From Cryobacterium suzukii (GTDB lineage: Bacteria; Actinomycetota; Actinomycetes; Actinomycetales; Microbacteriaceae): a stretch of DNA of 64,000 bases. The notes under the pieces are model-generated. The model was not told the origin of the DNA, searched no databases, and saw only the letters and a program-made list of their open reading frames with translations. Both the position numbers and the translations under genes were made by a program. Location of the stretch: NCBI RefSeq assembly GCF_004403185.1, contig NZ_SOHJ01000003.1, positions 124,001 through 188,000 on the forward strand. The letters run 5' to 3'. Numbering within the stretch: the first letter of the stretch is position 1; each line of letters opens with the position of its first letter. Positions 54,688 through 63,556 of this stretch are shown here, piece by piece.

Positions 54688-55476
54688 GTGATCAATCGAC
54701 AGACCAAGCCCCTCGCGGGCTGGCGAGTTCTCGTTCCGCGCGGTGGACCCTGGGGTGATCAGGTGGCAGCCAATCTGCGCGCCATGGGAGCGCATCCGAT
54801 CGTCGCTCCCATGATCAACTTCGCGGCGACTGACGACGCCCCGGCCCTCGAAGCGGCGCTGACCCGCCTCGCCGCCGGCGACTTCGACTGGATGACCATC
54901 ACGAGCGCCACGACCGTCGACGTTCTGTCGTCGCACCGCGCGGTCGTCGCACCCGGAACGCGCATCGCCGCGGTCGGTGAAACCACCGCGGCCGCGCTCG
55001 TTGCGGCCGGCTACCACGTGGACATCGTTCCCTCCGAAGATAATTCTGCGCGCGGCCTGCTGAAGGAGTGGGAGGCTGCCACTGCCGGCGTCATCCCCCT
55101 GCGCGTGCTCACGCTGCGCAGTGAAATCGCCAAGCCACTGCTCTCCGAAGGGCTGCGCCGCGTCGGCCACGACGTGGAATCGGTCGTCGCCTACCGCACG
55201 ATCGGCGTGCCCGTCAGCGACCAAGTCGTCGCCGACGTCAAAGCCGGCCTCGTGCACGCCGTACTCGTCACCAGTGGCAGCGTGGCGCGCCAGGTACGCG
55301 AACAATTCGGCGACATTCCCGAGCGCACACTCGTGGCGTGTATCGGTCCGCAGACCGCGAAGGATTCCCGGGCCCTCGGCCTGCGCGTTGATGTGATCGC
55401 CGAGGAACGCAGCGCCGAGTCGCTGATTGACGCGCTCGTCGATGCCGCTTTGGCGGGAACCGCACCGGCACTCTGA
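54688..55476 (+). CDS. hemD: Uroporphyrinogen III synthase
   Basis: A 262-aa protein starting at GTG 54688. The sequence is poorly conserved, as usual for HemD, but LAGWRVLVPRGGPWGDQVAANLRAMGAHP, WMTITSATTVDVL and VLVTSGSVARQVRE are recognisable. Ring closure and D-ring inversion give uroporphyrinogen III. Tightly linked to hemC. Confidence 0.92.
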   Translation: MINRQTKPLAGWRVLVPRGGPWGDQVAANLRAMGAHPIVAPMINFAATDDAPALEAALTRLAAGDFDWMTITSATTVDVLSSHRAVVAPGTRIAAVGETTAAALVAAGYHVDIVPSEDNSARGLLKEWEAATAGVIPLRVLTLRSEIAKPLLSEGLRRVGHDVESVVAYRTIGVPVSDQVVADVKAGLVHAVLVTSGSVARQVREQFGDIPERTLVACIGPQTAKDSRALGLRVDVIAEERSAESLIDALVDAALAGTAPAL

Positions 55477-55533
55477 TCGGTCAGGTAACGGCCGGATAAC
55501 GGAACGCACAGCCGAGCGGCGTAGGGTACAGGA

Positions 55534-56517
55534 GTGACCAAACCCGTTATCCGCCCACGACGCTTGCGCACCAGCGGCGCGCTCCGTCGCCTGGCCAGTG
55601 AAATTCGTGTCAACCCGGCCGAGCTCGTGCTCCCCATGTTCGTGCGCGAAGGTGATGACGCCCGCCCAATCACGTCGATGCCTGGCGTTGTGCAGCACAG
55701 CATCGACAGCGCACGCCGGGCCGTCGTGCAGGCGGCCGAAGCCGGCATCGGCGGCATCATGTTGTTCGGGGTGCCAGACGTGCGTGATGCGACCGGAACC
55801 GGCGCGACCGATCCCAAGGGCATTCTCAACCTGGCCACTCGCGCTCTCGTCGACGAGATTGGCGACGCGCTCGTCGTGCAGACCGACCTGTGCCTCGACG
55901 AATTCACCGACCACGGCCACTGCGGCGTGCTCGCGGCCGACGGTCACGTCGACAACGACGCCACCCTCGAACGCTACCGCGACATGGCCCTTGCCCAGGC
56001 CACGGCCGGATCCGCGCTGCTTGGTCTCTCGGGCATGATGGACGGCCAGGTCGCGGCCGTGCGCGAGACCCTCGACGGCAACGGTTTCGAAGACACCGCC
56101 GTGCTCGCCTACTCGGCCAAGTACGCCTCCGCTTTCTATGGACCGTTCCGCGAAGCCGTTGCCTCGACGCTGGTCGGCGACCGCCGCACCTATCAGCTCG
56201 ACCCGGCCAACCGGCGCGAGGGCCTGCGTGAAGCGCAGCTCGACATCGCCGAGGGCGCCGACATCGTCATGGTCAAACCGGCCGGCGGCTACCTCGACGT
56301 GCTCGCCGCAGTTGCCGCCATGAGTGATATTCCCGTTTGGGCATACCAAGTGTCTGGCGAATACGCGATGATCGAAGCTGCCGCCGCGCAGGGCTGGATC
56401 GACCGTCGCCGTGCAATCGAAGAGTCGGTTTTGAGCATCCGCCGGGCCGGTGCTGATGCCGTGCTCACCTACTGGGCTGTTGAACTGGCCACCTGGCTCA
56501 AGGAGGAGCAAGCATGA
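55534..56517 (+). CDS. hemB: Delta-aminolevulinic acid dehydratase (porphobilinogen synthase)
   Basis: A 327-aa enzyme. The Schiff-base lysines are Lys196 ([16 protein letters not shown]) and Lys248 ([11 protein letters not shown]), one residue from the E. coli positions. The metal loop reads [14 protein letters not shown], so of the three zinc cysteines of animal enzymes the middle one is Asp; metal use may differ. It condenses two aminolevulinates to porphobilinogen. GTG start; overlaps hemL by 4 nt. Confidence 0.97.
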   Translation: MTKPVIRPRRLRTSGALRRLASEIRVNPAELVLPMFVREGDDARPITSMPGVVQHSIDSARRAVVQAAEAGIGGIMLFGVPDVRDATGTGATDPKGILNLATRALVDEIGDALVVQTDLCLDEFTDHGHCGVLAADGHVDNDATLERYRDMALAQATAGSALLGLSGMMDGQVAAVRETLDGNGFEDTAVLAYSAKYASAFYGPFREAVASTLVGDRRTYQLDPANRREGLREAQLDIAEGADIVMVKPAGGYLDVLAAVAAMSDIPVWAYQVSGEYAMIEAAAAQGWIDRRRAIEESVLSIRRAGADAVLTYWAVELATWLKEEQA

Positions 56518-57887
56518 CCGACACGATGTCAACGTCAGCGGAACACACAGCCACCCACAACGACGAGCTGTTCGACCGCGCCCGCCGTGTGATTCCCGGG
56601 GGAGTCAACTCGCCGGTGCGCGCCTTCGGCTCGGTCGGCGGCACTCCGCTGTTTCTCGTCAAGGCTGCGGGCGCATACGTCACGGACTCCGACGGCCGGG
56701 AGTATGTCGACCTCGTCAATTCCTGGGGCCCGGCAATTCTGGGCCATGCGCATCCCGAGGTCATCAGGGCCGTGCAGGATGCTGCCGCCCTCGGACTGTC
56801 TTTCGGTGCGTCGACACCGGCGGAGACCGAACTGGCCGAACTCGTCGCTGAGCGCGTCGGCGCGGTCGAAAAGCTGCGCCTCGTGTCGACCGGTACAGAG
56901 GCGACCATGACCGCCATCCGTCTGGCCCGCGGCTTCACCAATCGTGACCTGCTGATCAAGTTCGCCGGCCACTATCACGGTCACTCCGACGGCCTGCTCG
57001 CCCAGGCTGGCTCCGGCCTCGCCACCCTCGCCCTGCCCGGTTCAGCCGGGGTCACGGCCGCTACCGCAGCGCAGACCCTCGTGCTGCCGTATAACGACCT
57101 CGCTGCCGTGCGGGCCGCCTTCGAGGCGCACCCTGGCCGGATTGCCGCCATCATCACCGAAGCCGCTGCGGCCAACATGGGAGTTGTCGCCCCGGATGCC
57201 GGCTTCAACGCCGCGCTGTCGGGGATCGCGCACGAGAACGGCGCCCTGCTCATCCTCGACGAGGTGCTCACTGGTTTTCGGGTGAGCCGCGCCGGTTTCT
57301 GGGGCTTGGAGACCAGCAGTCTGGAGGCGGCCGGCGAAGAGTTCTACACACCCGACCTGCTCACCTTCGGCAAGATCATCGGCGGCGGACTGCCCGTAGC
57401 CGCCCTCGGCGGCCGAGCCGACGTGATGGACTTTCTCGCACCGACCGGCCCGGTCTACCAGGCCGGCACGCTGTCGGGCAACCCCGTCGCCGTCGCGGCG
57501 GGGATCGCGACCCTCAACCTGCTCGACGAGAGCGTGTACGACCGTCTTAACGCGACCGCCATAATCCTCTCTGAGGCCGTTTCCGCCTCGCTCACCGCCG
57601 AGGGTGTCGCCCACCGGGTGCAGCGGGCTGGCAACCTGTTCAGCTTCGTGTTCGGCGACGAGGCCCAGGGGTCGGCACCGCGCACCTATGCCGACGTGCA
57701 GCGCCAGGAAGCCTTTCGCTACGCACCGTTTTTCCACGCCATGCTCGATGGTGGCGTGTCGTTGCCGCCGAGCGTGTTTGAGGCCTGGTTCGTCTCCGAC
57801 GCGCACGATCAGACCGCCATCGGGCGCATCTTCGAGGCTCTGCCCGCTGCGGCCAAGGCTGCCGCTGCCGCGACGCCGCGGGGCTGA
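56514..57887 (+). CDS. hemL: Glutamate-1-semialdehyde 2,1-aminomutase
   Basis: A 457-aa PLP enzyme. [59 protein letters not shown] and the PLP lysine Lys287 in [17 protein letters not shown]. It converts the HemA product to 5-aminolevulinate. Last gene of the operon; a stem of inverted heptamers follows the stop. Confidence 0.97.
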   Translation: MTDTMSTSAEHTATHNDELFDRARRVIPGGVNSPVRAFGSVGGTPLFLVKAAGAYVTDSDGREYVDLVNSWGPAILGHAHPEVIRAVQDAAALGLSFGASTPAETELAELVAERVGAVEKLRLVSTGTEATMTAIRLARGFTNRDLLIKFAGHYHGHSDGLLAQAGSGLATLALPGSAGVTAATAAQTLVLPYNDLAAVRAAFEAHPGRIAAIITEAAAANMGVVAPDAGFNAALSGIAHENGALLILDEVLTGFRVSRAGFWGLETSSLEAAGEEFYTPDLLTFGKIIGGGLPVAALGGRADVMDFLAPTGPVYQAGTLSGNPVAVAAGIATLNLLDESVYDRLNATAIILSEAVSASLTAEGVAHRVQRAGNLFSFVFGDEAQGSAPRTYADVQRQEAFRYAPFFHAMLDGGVSLPPSVFEAWFVSDAHDQTAIGRIFEALPAAAKAAAAATPRG

Positions 57888-57895
57888 CCCGGGCG

Positions 57896-57929
57896 AGCGG
57901 ATGAGCGTGGCCGACTGAGGGCATCCGCT
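57896..57929. terminator. Inverted heptamer pair after hemL
   Basis: AGCGGATG (57896-57903) and CATCCGCT (57922-57929) form an 8-bp stem with an 18-nt loop, 8 nt past the hemL stop. It resembles the glyS hairpin in using the abundant motif as stem arms. Confidence 0.4.
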
Positions 57930-58016
57930 GCCGTTGGAGAGATCCTGCGCTTGGACGTTGCTGCTTTGTGAGGTTCACACAACAGATTTGCGGCCCCAAC
58001 GGGGCAGACTGGAACA

Positions 58017-58367
58017 ATGGCTTCCCTGAGCGTGCATTCTGACCGGCTCGAGATCCACCTGACGCGCGCGGAAAGAACCCTCGCGCTGCGAAGGGAGTCG
58101 ATCGTGGTGCAGCGAGAGAATATCCGCTCGGTGATCATCACCGAAGATCCGTGGATTTGGCTGCGCGGAATTCGTGCTCTCGGCTCGATCGTTCCGCTCG
58201 TCCTGGCCGCGGGAACCTGGAAGTTTCATGGCGGCAAAGACTTCGTGTCGATCAAACGTCACCGCCCTGCCGTGGTGATCGACCTCGTCGACGAAGAATT
58301 CGCCCGCGTCATTCTCACCAGCCAGCACGCGACCGATCTCATCGACTCGCTCAAGCTGCCGGCCTAG
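58017..58367 (+). CDS. Small conserved protein of unknown function
   Basis: A 116-aa protein rich in short beta-strand-like segments (LSVHSDRLEIHLT, IVVQRENIRSVIITED, VVIDLVDEEFARVILT), reminiscent of bacterial PH-like domains. A short hydrophobic patch LGSIVPLVLAAGTW lies in the middle. No catalytic motif. It stands alone between hemL and the convergent DUF1304 gene. Confidence 0.65.
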   Translation: MASLSVHSDRLEIHLTRAERTLALRRESIVVQRENIRSVIITEDPWIWLRGIRALGSIVPLVLAAGTWKFHGGKDFVSIKRHRPAVVIDLVDEEFARVILTSQHATDLIDSLKLPA

Positions 58368-58375
58368 CCGACCAG

Positions 58376-58756
58376 CTAGGCAAAGAGGAACAGCACGAAG
58401 CCGATCAGTGGCAGCGTGCCCTGAATCAGCGCGGCCCTGGCATAGTTCCGGCCACCGCTCCACAGCACGATGGCGGCGAGCACCATCGACGCGGTCGAAA
58501 ACAAGATGAGCGCGAGGCCCGCGGCGGGAATGCCGCCGAAGAACAGACCGAGACCCGTGACTGCACCGAGCCCCAAAAACAGGTTGTAGAAACCCTGGTT
58601 GTAGGCCATCGGCTTGATGGTGGCGGCGTCCGCCTGGCTGGCCACACCGAAGCGTTTCCAGATGGCGGGGCGGGTCCACCACAGGCTCTCCATCGTGAAG
58701 ATGTAGCCGTGCAGCACGGCGGCGAGGGCAACGAACAGAGCAGCGACAATGGCCAT
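58376..58756 (-). CDS. DUF1304-family membrane protein
   Basis: A 126-aa protein with four transmembrane helices. VLHGYIFTMESLWW, MAYNQGFYNLFLGLGAV and RNYARAALIQGTLPLIGFVLF are typical of DUF1304. Unknown function. It ends 9 nt from the stop of the preceding convergent gene. Confidence 0.85.
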   Translation of the reverse strand: MAIVAALFVALAAVLHGYIFTMESLWWTRPAIWKRFGVASQADAATIKPMAYNQGFYNLFLGLGAVTGLGLFFGGIPAAGLALILFSTASMVLAAIVLWSGGRNYARAALIQGTLPLIGFVLFLFA

Positions 58757-58785
58757 GTCCGCAGCCTATGCCCCCACCGGCACGA

Positions 58786-59619
58786 CTACGTGACGTCCTT
58801 CTTCCAGCTCACGGCGTAACCGATGACGGTCGCGACCAGGGCATAACCGAGCAGCACGAGACCGCCCTGCCACCAGTCCAGCGGGGCGGCTCCGGCCGGG
58901 CTGGCCACGGTGAAGATGCTCGCGCCGACGAGGGCATCGGAGGCGGCTCCGGGCAGAAAGTTACCGATCGTCGCCGTGACTTCGAGGAAAGAGGCGGCCA
59001 GCCGCAGCAGCGGTTCGACGAACTGGGTGAAGGCGAGCACGATCACAATCGAGGCCACCTGATTGGGCACGAGCACGCCGAGGCCGACGCCGATCGCCGC
59101 CCAGAGGCCCATGGCGAGAAGCGTGCGCGCCACGAGCAGCCAGGTCTCGGAGCCCTGCAGTAACGCATCGACACCAAAGGCGCTCAACACCCCGCCGCCG
59201 ATACCAACCGATGCCGCTAGCGCGACGAGCCCGAAGCCCGCACCGATCAGAATCAGCGTCACCGTCTTGGCCCCCAGCACCACGCCGCGTCGAGGGGTTG
59301 CCAGAAACGTCGGCGTCAATGTCTGGTGGCGAAACTCACCGGTCGACGCGAGGGCACCGAGCAGCACCGGAAAGACGTACCCGACCGAGGAGGCGAAGCT
59401 GTAGATGAGGGGAGGGAGGGTTCCGAAGGTGATCGCCCCGCCGCCGGTATTGACGGCATCCGGGCTGATCACACCGGTCTGGAGACCGGCGAACAGCGCC
59501 GCGAGGCCACCGGCGAGCAGGCCGATGTAACAAAAAAGCACGATAGCGAGAATCCACCACAGGCGGGTGGTGAAAATCTTGGCGAATTCGGCCGCGACAG
59601 AACGCACGAACAAAATCAC
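58786..59619 (-). CDS. ABC-2 type transporter permease
   Basis: A 277-aa membrane protein with about six helices and the large extracytoplasmic region after helix 1 (LWWILAIVLFCYIGLLAGGLAAL). STGEFRHQTLTPTFLATPRR is the usual cytoplasmic turn of ABC-2 permeases. Start overlaps the stop of the ATPase gene (ATGA), so they act as a pair. Substrate unknown; related systems export lipids or antimicrobials or give drug tolerance. Confidence 0.85.
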   Translation of the reverse strand: MILFVRSVAAEFAKIFTTRLWWILAIVLFCYIGLLAGGLAALFAGLQTGVISPDAVNTGGGAITFGTLPPLIYSFASSVGYVFPVLLGALASTGEFRHQTLTPTFLATPRRGVVLGAKTVTLILIGAGFGLVALAASVGIGGGVLSAFGVDALLQGSETWLLVARTLLAMGLWAAIGVGLGVLVPNQVASIVIVLAFTQFVEPLLRLAASFLEVTATIGNFLPGAASDALVGASIFTVASPAGAAPLDWWQGGLVLLGYALVATVIGYAVSWKKDVT

Positions 59620-60518
59620 AGCGACTGGCTCCCGCCGACGAGGGCGAGAAACGAGTCCTCGAGGCCGGCTTTCTGACGATGCAGCACGCTCAGTTCGACC
59701 CCGGCGGTGAAGGCGAGATGTCCGAGCAGGCCCGGATCGGGCGTCGCGGCCAGCAGGCCGGTGCGGCCGATCGAGAAGGTGATGCCGGCGGCCGTGAGGG
59801 CGGCGGCGAGGGCGTCCCGGTCGGGCGAATCGACGATCGTCTGCGGGGCGGCATCCGTGTCGAGGCTGGACAGCGGACCCAGATGCACGAGTTGACCCCT
59901 GGCGATGATGACGACGTCGTCGACGCTCTGCTGCACCTCGGAGAGCAGGTGGGAGCTGACCAGAACAGTGCGGCCCTCGGCGGCCATGTCGCGCAGAAAC
60001 CCGCGAATCCAGCGGATGCCCTCCGGGTCCAGCCCGTTGATCGGTTCGTCGAGCACAAGCACGCCCGGGTCGCCGAGCAGGGCGTACGCCAGGCCGAGTC
60101 GTTGGCGCATGCCGAGTGAGTAGCCGCCAACCCGCTGGGCGGCGTGAGCGGCGAGTCCCACCTGGGTGAGTACTTCCAGCACTCGGGTGCGCGATAGTCC
60201 GGCCGCGATCGTGTACACGGCGAGGTGGTCGCGGGCGCTGCGGCCCGGGTGAAAGCTCGCGGCTTCGAGGGCGGCGCCCACCGTGGCGAGCGGATGCGGC
60301 AGGTCGCGGTAGCGCACGCCGCCGAATGTGGCCGTGCCGCTGCTGGCGGCGACCAGCCCGAGCAGAATGCGCAGGCTCGTGGTCTTACCGGCACCGTTCG
60401 GCCCCAGGAACCCGGTGACCCGGCCGGGTTCAACCGTGAACGAGAGATCGGTGACCGCGGCGACACCACCAAAGCGTTTGCTGATGTTGTGAAATTCGAT
60501 AACAGCGCCGGCCGGCAT
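59616..60518 (-). CDS. ABC transporter ATP-binding protein
   Basis: A 300-aa ATPase of the CcmA/daunorubicin-exporter group: Walker A GPNGAGKTT, signature YSLGMRQRLGLA, Walker B VLVLDEPINGLDP, switch His in VLVSSHLLSEVQ. A C-terminal regulatory tail of about 85 residues is present. It energises the permease encoded downstream. Confidence 0.9.
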   Translation of the reverse strand: MPAGAVIEFHNISKRFGGVAAVTDLSFTVEPGRVTGFLGPNGAGKTTSLRILLGLVAASSGTATFGGVRYRDLPHPLATVGAALEAASFHPGRSARDHLAVYTIAAGLSRTRVLEVLTQVGLAAHAAQRVGGYSLGMRQRLGLAYALLGDPGVLVLDEPINGLDPEGIRWIRGFLRDMAAEGRTVLVSSHLLSEVQQSVDDVVIIARGQLVHLGPLSSLDTDAAPQTIVDSPDRDALAAALTAAGITFSIGRTGLLAATPDPGLLGHLAFTAGVELSVLHRQKAGLEDSFLALVGGSQSL

Positions 60519-60601
60519 CCGACTCCCCCCTGTAATGAGTCCAGCCTAGGGCCGGCAACGTCCCTGCTTCTGCCGTCCAAGAAGGCCTTCCGGCACAATC
60601 G

Positions 60602-61837
60602 CTACGGCCGTAGAAAGTCGTCGAGCGCGTCGATTATCCGCTCGACCTCGTGCGCCGTGGTGTACGGCGCGAGGCCGATGCGCAGTCCGCCGTCATCGCC
60701 CAGCCCGAGGTGCCGACTCGCTTCTCGGGCGTAGAACGAACCGGCCGGAGCCAGAATCCCCCGGCCGGTCAGAAACGCGGAGGCGGCATCGGCCGAATGG
60801 TCGGCGAAGGTCACCAAAACGGTGGGGGTGCGCCGAGCGGCGCGGGAATGCACGCGCACGCCGGGCAGCGCGGCGAGCCCCGCTTCAAGCTGGGTGAGCA
60901 ACAGCGCTTCGTGCGCTTCGAGTGCGTGTGACGACGCGACGAGGCGTTCCCGTCGGGTTGGGGCGGCGGCGCCAACGGGGGGCGAGGCCGGCACGAGCGC
61001 GGCGAGAAAATCAATGGCCGCCGTCACGCCGGCGAGTTGTTCGTATGGGAGGGTGCCAAACTCGAATCGCTCGGGCACGGAATCGGTTGACGTCGCGAGC
61101 TTGTCGGGCCGGATGCCTTCTAAGAGTTCCGGTGCGGCGGCGAGAACGCCGCAATGCGGGCCGAGAAACTTATACGGGGAGCACACGAAGAAGTCGGCAC
61201 CGAGCGCCTTGAGGTCGACGAGTGCATGCGGTGTGTAGTGCACACCGTCAACGTAGAGCAGCGCGCCGGCGGCATGCACCACCTCGGCGATCGCCGCGAT
61301 CGGCGGGCGGGTACCAATCAGGTTCGATGCGGCTGTGACGGCAACGAGGCGCGTCGCTGGACCAACGACGGCGGCGAACGCGTCGGCGGACAATTCGCCG
61401 GTGGACGGGTCGAAGTCGACCCAGCGCACGGTTGCGCCCGTGCGGTCGGCCGCCTGCACCCACGGCCGGATATTCGAGTCATGGTCGAGGCGGGAGACCA
61501 CGACCTCGTCGCCGGGACCCCACGCGCGGGAGAGATGATGGGAGAAATCGTAGGTGAGTGCTGTCGCACTACGCCCGTAGACGATGCCATTGGGCTCTGC
61601 GCCGAGCAGGTCTGCTGCGGCGGTGCGAAACCCGGTCACAGCCTCGTCCGCGTTGCGTTCGGGCAGGCTGCCCGTGCCGCGGTTCGAGAGCGGGCGAGTG
61701 AGGGTCAGTGCGATCGCCGCGCCGACCTGCCGCGGGGTCTGCGTGCCGCCCGGTCCATCGAAATGAGCGATGCCGGTGGAGAGGGCGGGAAAATGGGTGC
61801 GAACAGCCAGCGCGTCATAGGTCACACCACGATCCAA
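60602..61837 (-). CDS. Class V aminotransferase (cysteine-desulfurase-like)
   Basis: A 411-aa fold-type I PLP enzyme. The PLP lysine lies in SPYKFLGPHCGVL, with GPGGTQTPRQVG near the start and HDSNIRPW before it. Substrate-side residues resemble the cysteine desulfurase-like VC1184 group rather than IscS or SufS; no reactive loop Cys is seen. The start is TTG 61837 or GTG 61825. The physiological reaction is unknown. It lies between an ABC exporter and trhO. Confidence 0.8.
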   Translation of the reverse strand: MDRGVTYDALAVRTHFPALSTGIAHFDGPGGTQTPRQVGAAIALTLTRPLSNRGTGSLPERNADEAVTGFRTAAADLLGAEPNGIVYGRSATALTYDFSHHLSRAWGPGDEVVVSRLDHDSNIRPWVQAADRTGATVRWVDFDPSTGELSADAFAAVVGPATRLVAVTAASNLIGTRPPIAAIAEVVHAAGALLYVDGVHYTPHALVDLKALGADFFVCSPYKFLGPHCGVLAAAPELLEGIRPDKLATSTDSVPERFEFGTLPYEQLAGVTAAIDFLAALVPASPPVGAAAPTRRERLVASSHALEAHEALLLTQLEAGLAALPGVRVHSRAARRTPTVLVTFADHSADAASAFLTGRGILAPAGSFYAREASRHLGLGDDGGLRIGLAPYTTAHEVERIIDALDDFLRP

Positions 61838-61906
61838 TCACAGCGTGTGCCAGCACAGGAAGTCTCTACCGGCGTTTCGGTGCTGATCGTGTTCCAGAAC
61901 GGCCGC

Positions 61907-62833
61907 TCAGGTTGCGGGCGACGCCTCGCTCGCTCGCGACGCATGGGTGGTGCAGGCCGGAGCCTGGGCGGCCACGCAGGTAGCACACACGATCAGCTGT
62001 TCCCGGCACGAGGCGTCGCGGCAGTTGAGCATGTTCGTGGTGGGCGCGGCGCACACTTGGCAGACACCGAGCACGGCAGCGTCGGGAGCGAAGTCGATGG
62101 ACATCCGCTGGTCGAAGACGTAGAGCGAACCCGACCACAGGCCGTCATTGCCGAAGGCCTCGCCGTAGCGCACAATGCCGCCGTCGAGTTGGTAGACCTC
62201 GTCGAAACCGCGCGACTTCATCAAGCCGCTGAGCACCTCACACCGGATGCCACCGGTGCAGTAGGTCACCACCGGCTTGCCCTTGAGATGGTCGTACTTT
62301 CCGCTGTCGAGTTCGGCCACGAACTCGCGGGTGTTGGCCACGTCTGGCACGACAGCGCCCCGAAAATGACCGATTTCGGCCTCGAATTGGTTACGCCCGT
62401 CGAAGAAGACCACGTCATCGCCGCGCTCGGCGACCAGGGCGTTGAGTTCGGCCGGCAGTAGCTTGGTGCCGCCGCCGACCACTCCCGCCTGGTCGACGCG
62501 CAACTCGCCGGGCGCGCCAAAGCTCACGATCTCGTCGCGCACCTTGACCACGAGTTTCGGAAAGTCCAGACTCTGGCCGCCCTCGTCGAGGCCGGTACCC
62601 TCGCTCCACTTGAAATCGATGTTTTTGAACGCGGGGTAGTCGCGGGTCTTACGGATGTATTTCTTGATCGCGGGCAGGTCGCCGCCGACCGTGCCGTTCA
62701 GGCCATCCTTCGAGATGAGGATGCGCCCGCGCAGGCCGAGCCCGGCACAGAGGTCGCGTTGCCACAGGCGCACCGCATCGGGGTCGGCCAGCGGCGTGAA
62801 GATGTAAAAGAGCAGAATCTTCGGAATGGCCAT
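61907..62833 (-). CDS. trhO: tRNA uridine(34) hydroxylase TrhO (rhodanese family)
   Basis: A 308-aa protein. An N-terminal acylphosphatase-like domain ([26 protein letters not shown]) precedes a rhodanese domain with the active loop [13 protein letters not shown]-terminal cysteine cluster ([25 protein letters not shown]) probably binds zinc. The family hydroxylates U34 of several tRNAs with O2, supporting decoding of wobble codons. Divergent from the PEBP gene. Confidence 0.93.
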   Translation of the reverse strand: MAIPKILLFYIFTPLADPDAVRLWQRDLCAGLGLRGRILISKDGLNGTVGGDLPAIKKYIRKTRDYPAFKNIDFKWSEGTGLDEGGQSLDFPKLVVKVRDEIVSFGAPGELRVDQAGVVGGGTKLLPAELNALVAERGDDVVFFDGRNQFEAEIGHFRGAVVPDVANTREFVAELDSGKYDHLKGKPVVTYCTGGIRCEVLSGLMKSRGFDEVYQLDGGIVRYGEAFGNDGLWSGSLYVFDQRMSIDFAPDAAVLGVCQVCAAPTTNMLNCRDASCREQLIVCATCVAAQAPACTTHASRASEASPAT

Positions 62834-62939
62834 AGGCCCATTTTACGGGGGAGCCATTGTGACGAGGTGCGCGCTGACGAGGTGCGCGCGTAGGCTGGCC
62901 GCACTGATTGTCTCGCAACAGATCGACCGGAGGCCACGC

Positions 62940-63464
62940 ATGACAAAAGACCCGCTCGCCCGCTTCGGCGAGGTGCCACAGTTCTCGCTCACGAGCACCG
63001 ACATGACCGATGGTGGGCCGTTGCGGCCGGCCCAATATGGCGCTGATGCCGGGGGAGCGGATGTCTCCCCGCAGCTCTCCTGGACCGGTTTCCCGACCGA
63101 GACCCAGGGTTTTGCCCTGACCGTGTACGACCCGGATGCCCCGACCGGCTCCGGGTTCTGGCACTGGGCCGTGGCGAACCTGCCGGTCTCCGTCACCGAG
63201 CTTTCTGCCGGAGTCGAGTCGTTGCCGACCGGCTCGCTCGTACTGCCCAATGAGCTGCGGCTCACCTCATTTTCCGGCGCCGGACCGCCGCCGGGAACCG
63301 GCACCCACCGTTATCAGTTCATCGTTCATGCGCTCGACGTGCCAACGCTTGAGCTCGACCCGCAGTCCACACCGGGCGTCCTGGGCTTCAACCTGCACTT
63401 TCACACTCTTGCGCGTGCGGTCCTGGAGGCGACCGGGGTCGCGGGTGGGGCATCCGCTGCCTGA
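62940..63464 (+). CDS. PEBP-family (YbhB/YbcL) protein
   Basis: A 174-aa protein starting at ATG 62940 with CCGGAGG 6 nt upstream; the frame is open earlier but non-coding. DMTDGGPLRPAQYG, SPQLSWTGFP, LTVYDPDAPTGSGFWHWAVANLP and GTHRYQFIVHALD define the phosphatidylethanolamine-binding fold. Bacterial members bind small ligands; the role is unclear. Cytoplasmic. Confidence 0.93.
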   Translation: MTKDPLARFGEVPQFSLTSTDMTDGGPLRPAQYGADAGGADVSPQLSWTGFPTETQGFALTVYDPDAPTGSGFWHWAVANLPVSVTELSAGVESLPTGSLVLPNELRLTSFSGAGPPPGTGTHRYQFIVHALDVPTLELDPQSTPGVLGFNLHFHTLARAVLEATGVAGGASAA

Positions 63465-63492
63465 ACGTCCGTTAAGTGACCCACTTGAAACC

Positions 63493-63521
63493 GGGAATTT
63501 ACCCCAAATGGGGTAGTTCCC
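63493..63521. promoter_or_regulatory. Operator-like palindrome before the esterase gene
   Basis: TACCCC-AAAT-GGGGTA (63500-63513... centre near 63507) is framed by GGGAA and TTCCC, giving an almost continuous dyad. It ends 35 nt before the esterase GTG and could bind a dimeric regulator. Confidence 0.45.
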
Positions 63522-63556
63522 AGCGAGGATTCGGGGAGTCGAATTAACCTCAGGCA

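Noticed and set aside
54589-56532. Minus-strand frame of over 600 codons across hemC-hemD-hemB
   Set aside because: Antisense shadow of three well-conserved haem genes, with no recognisable domain.
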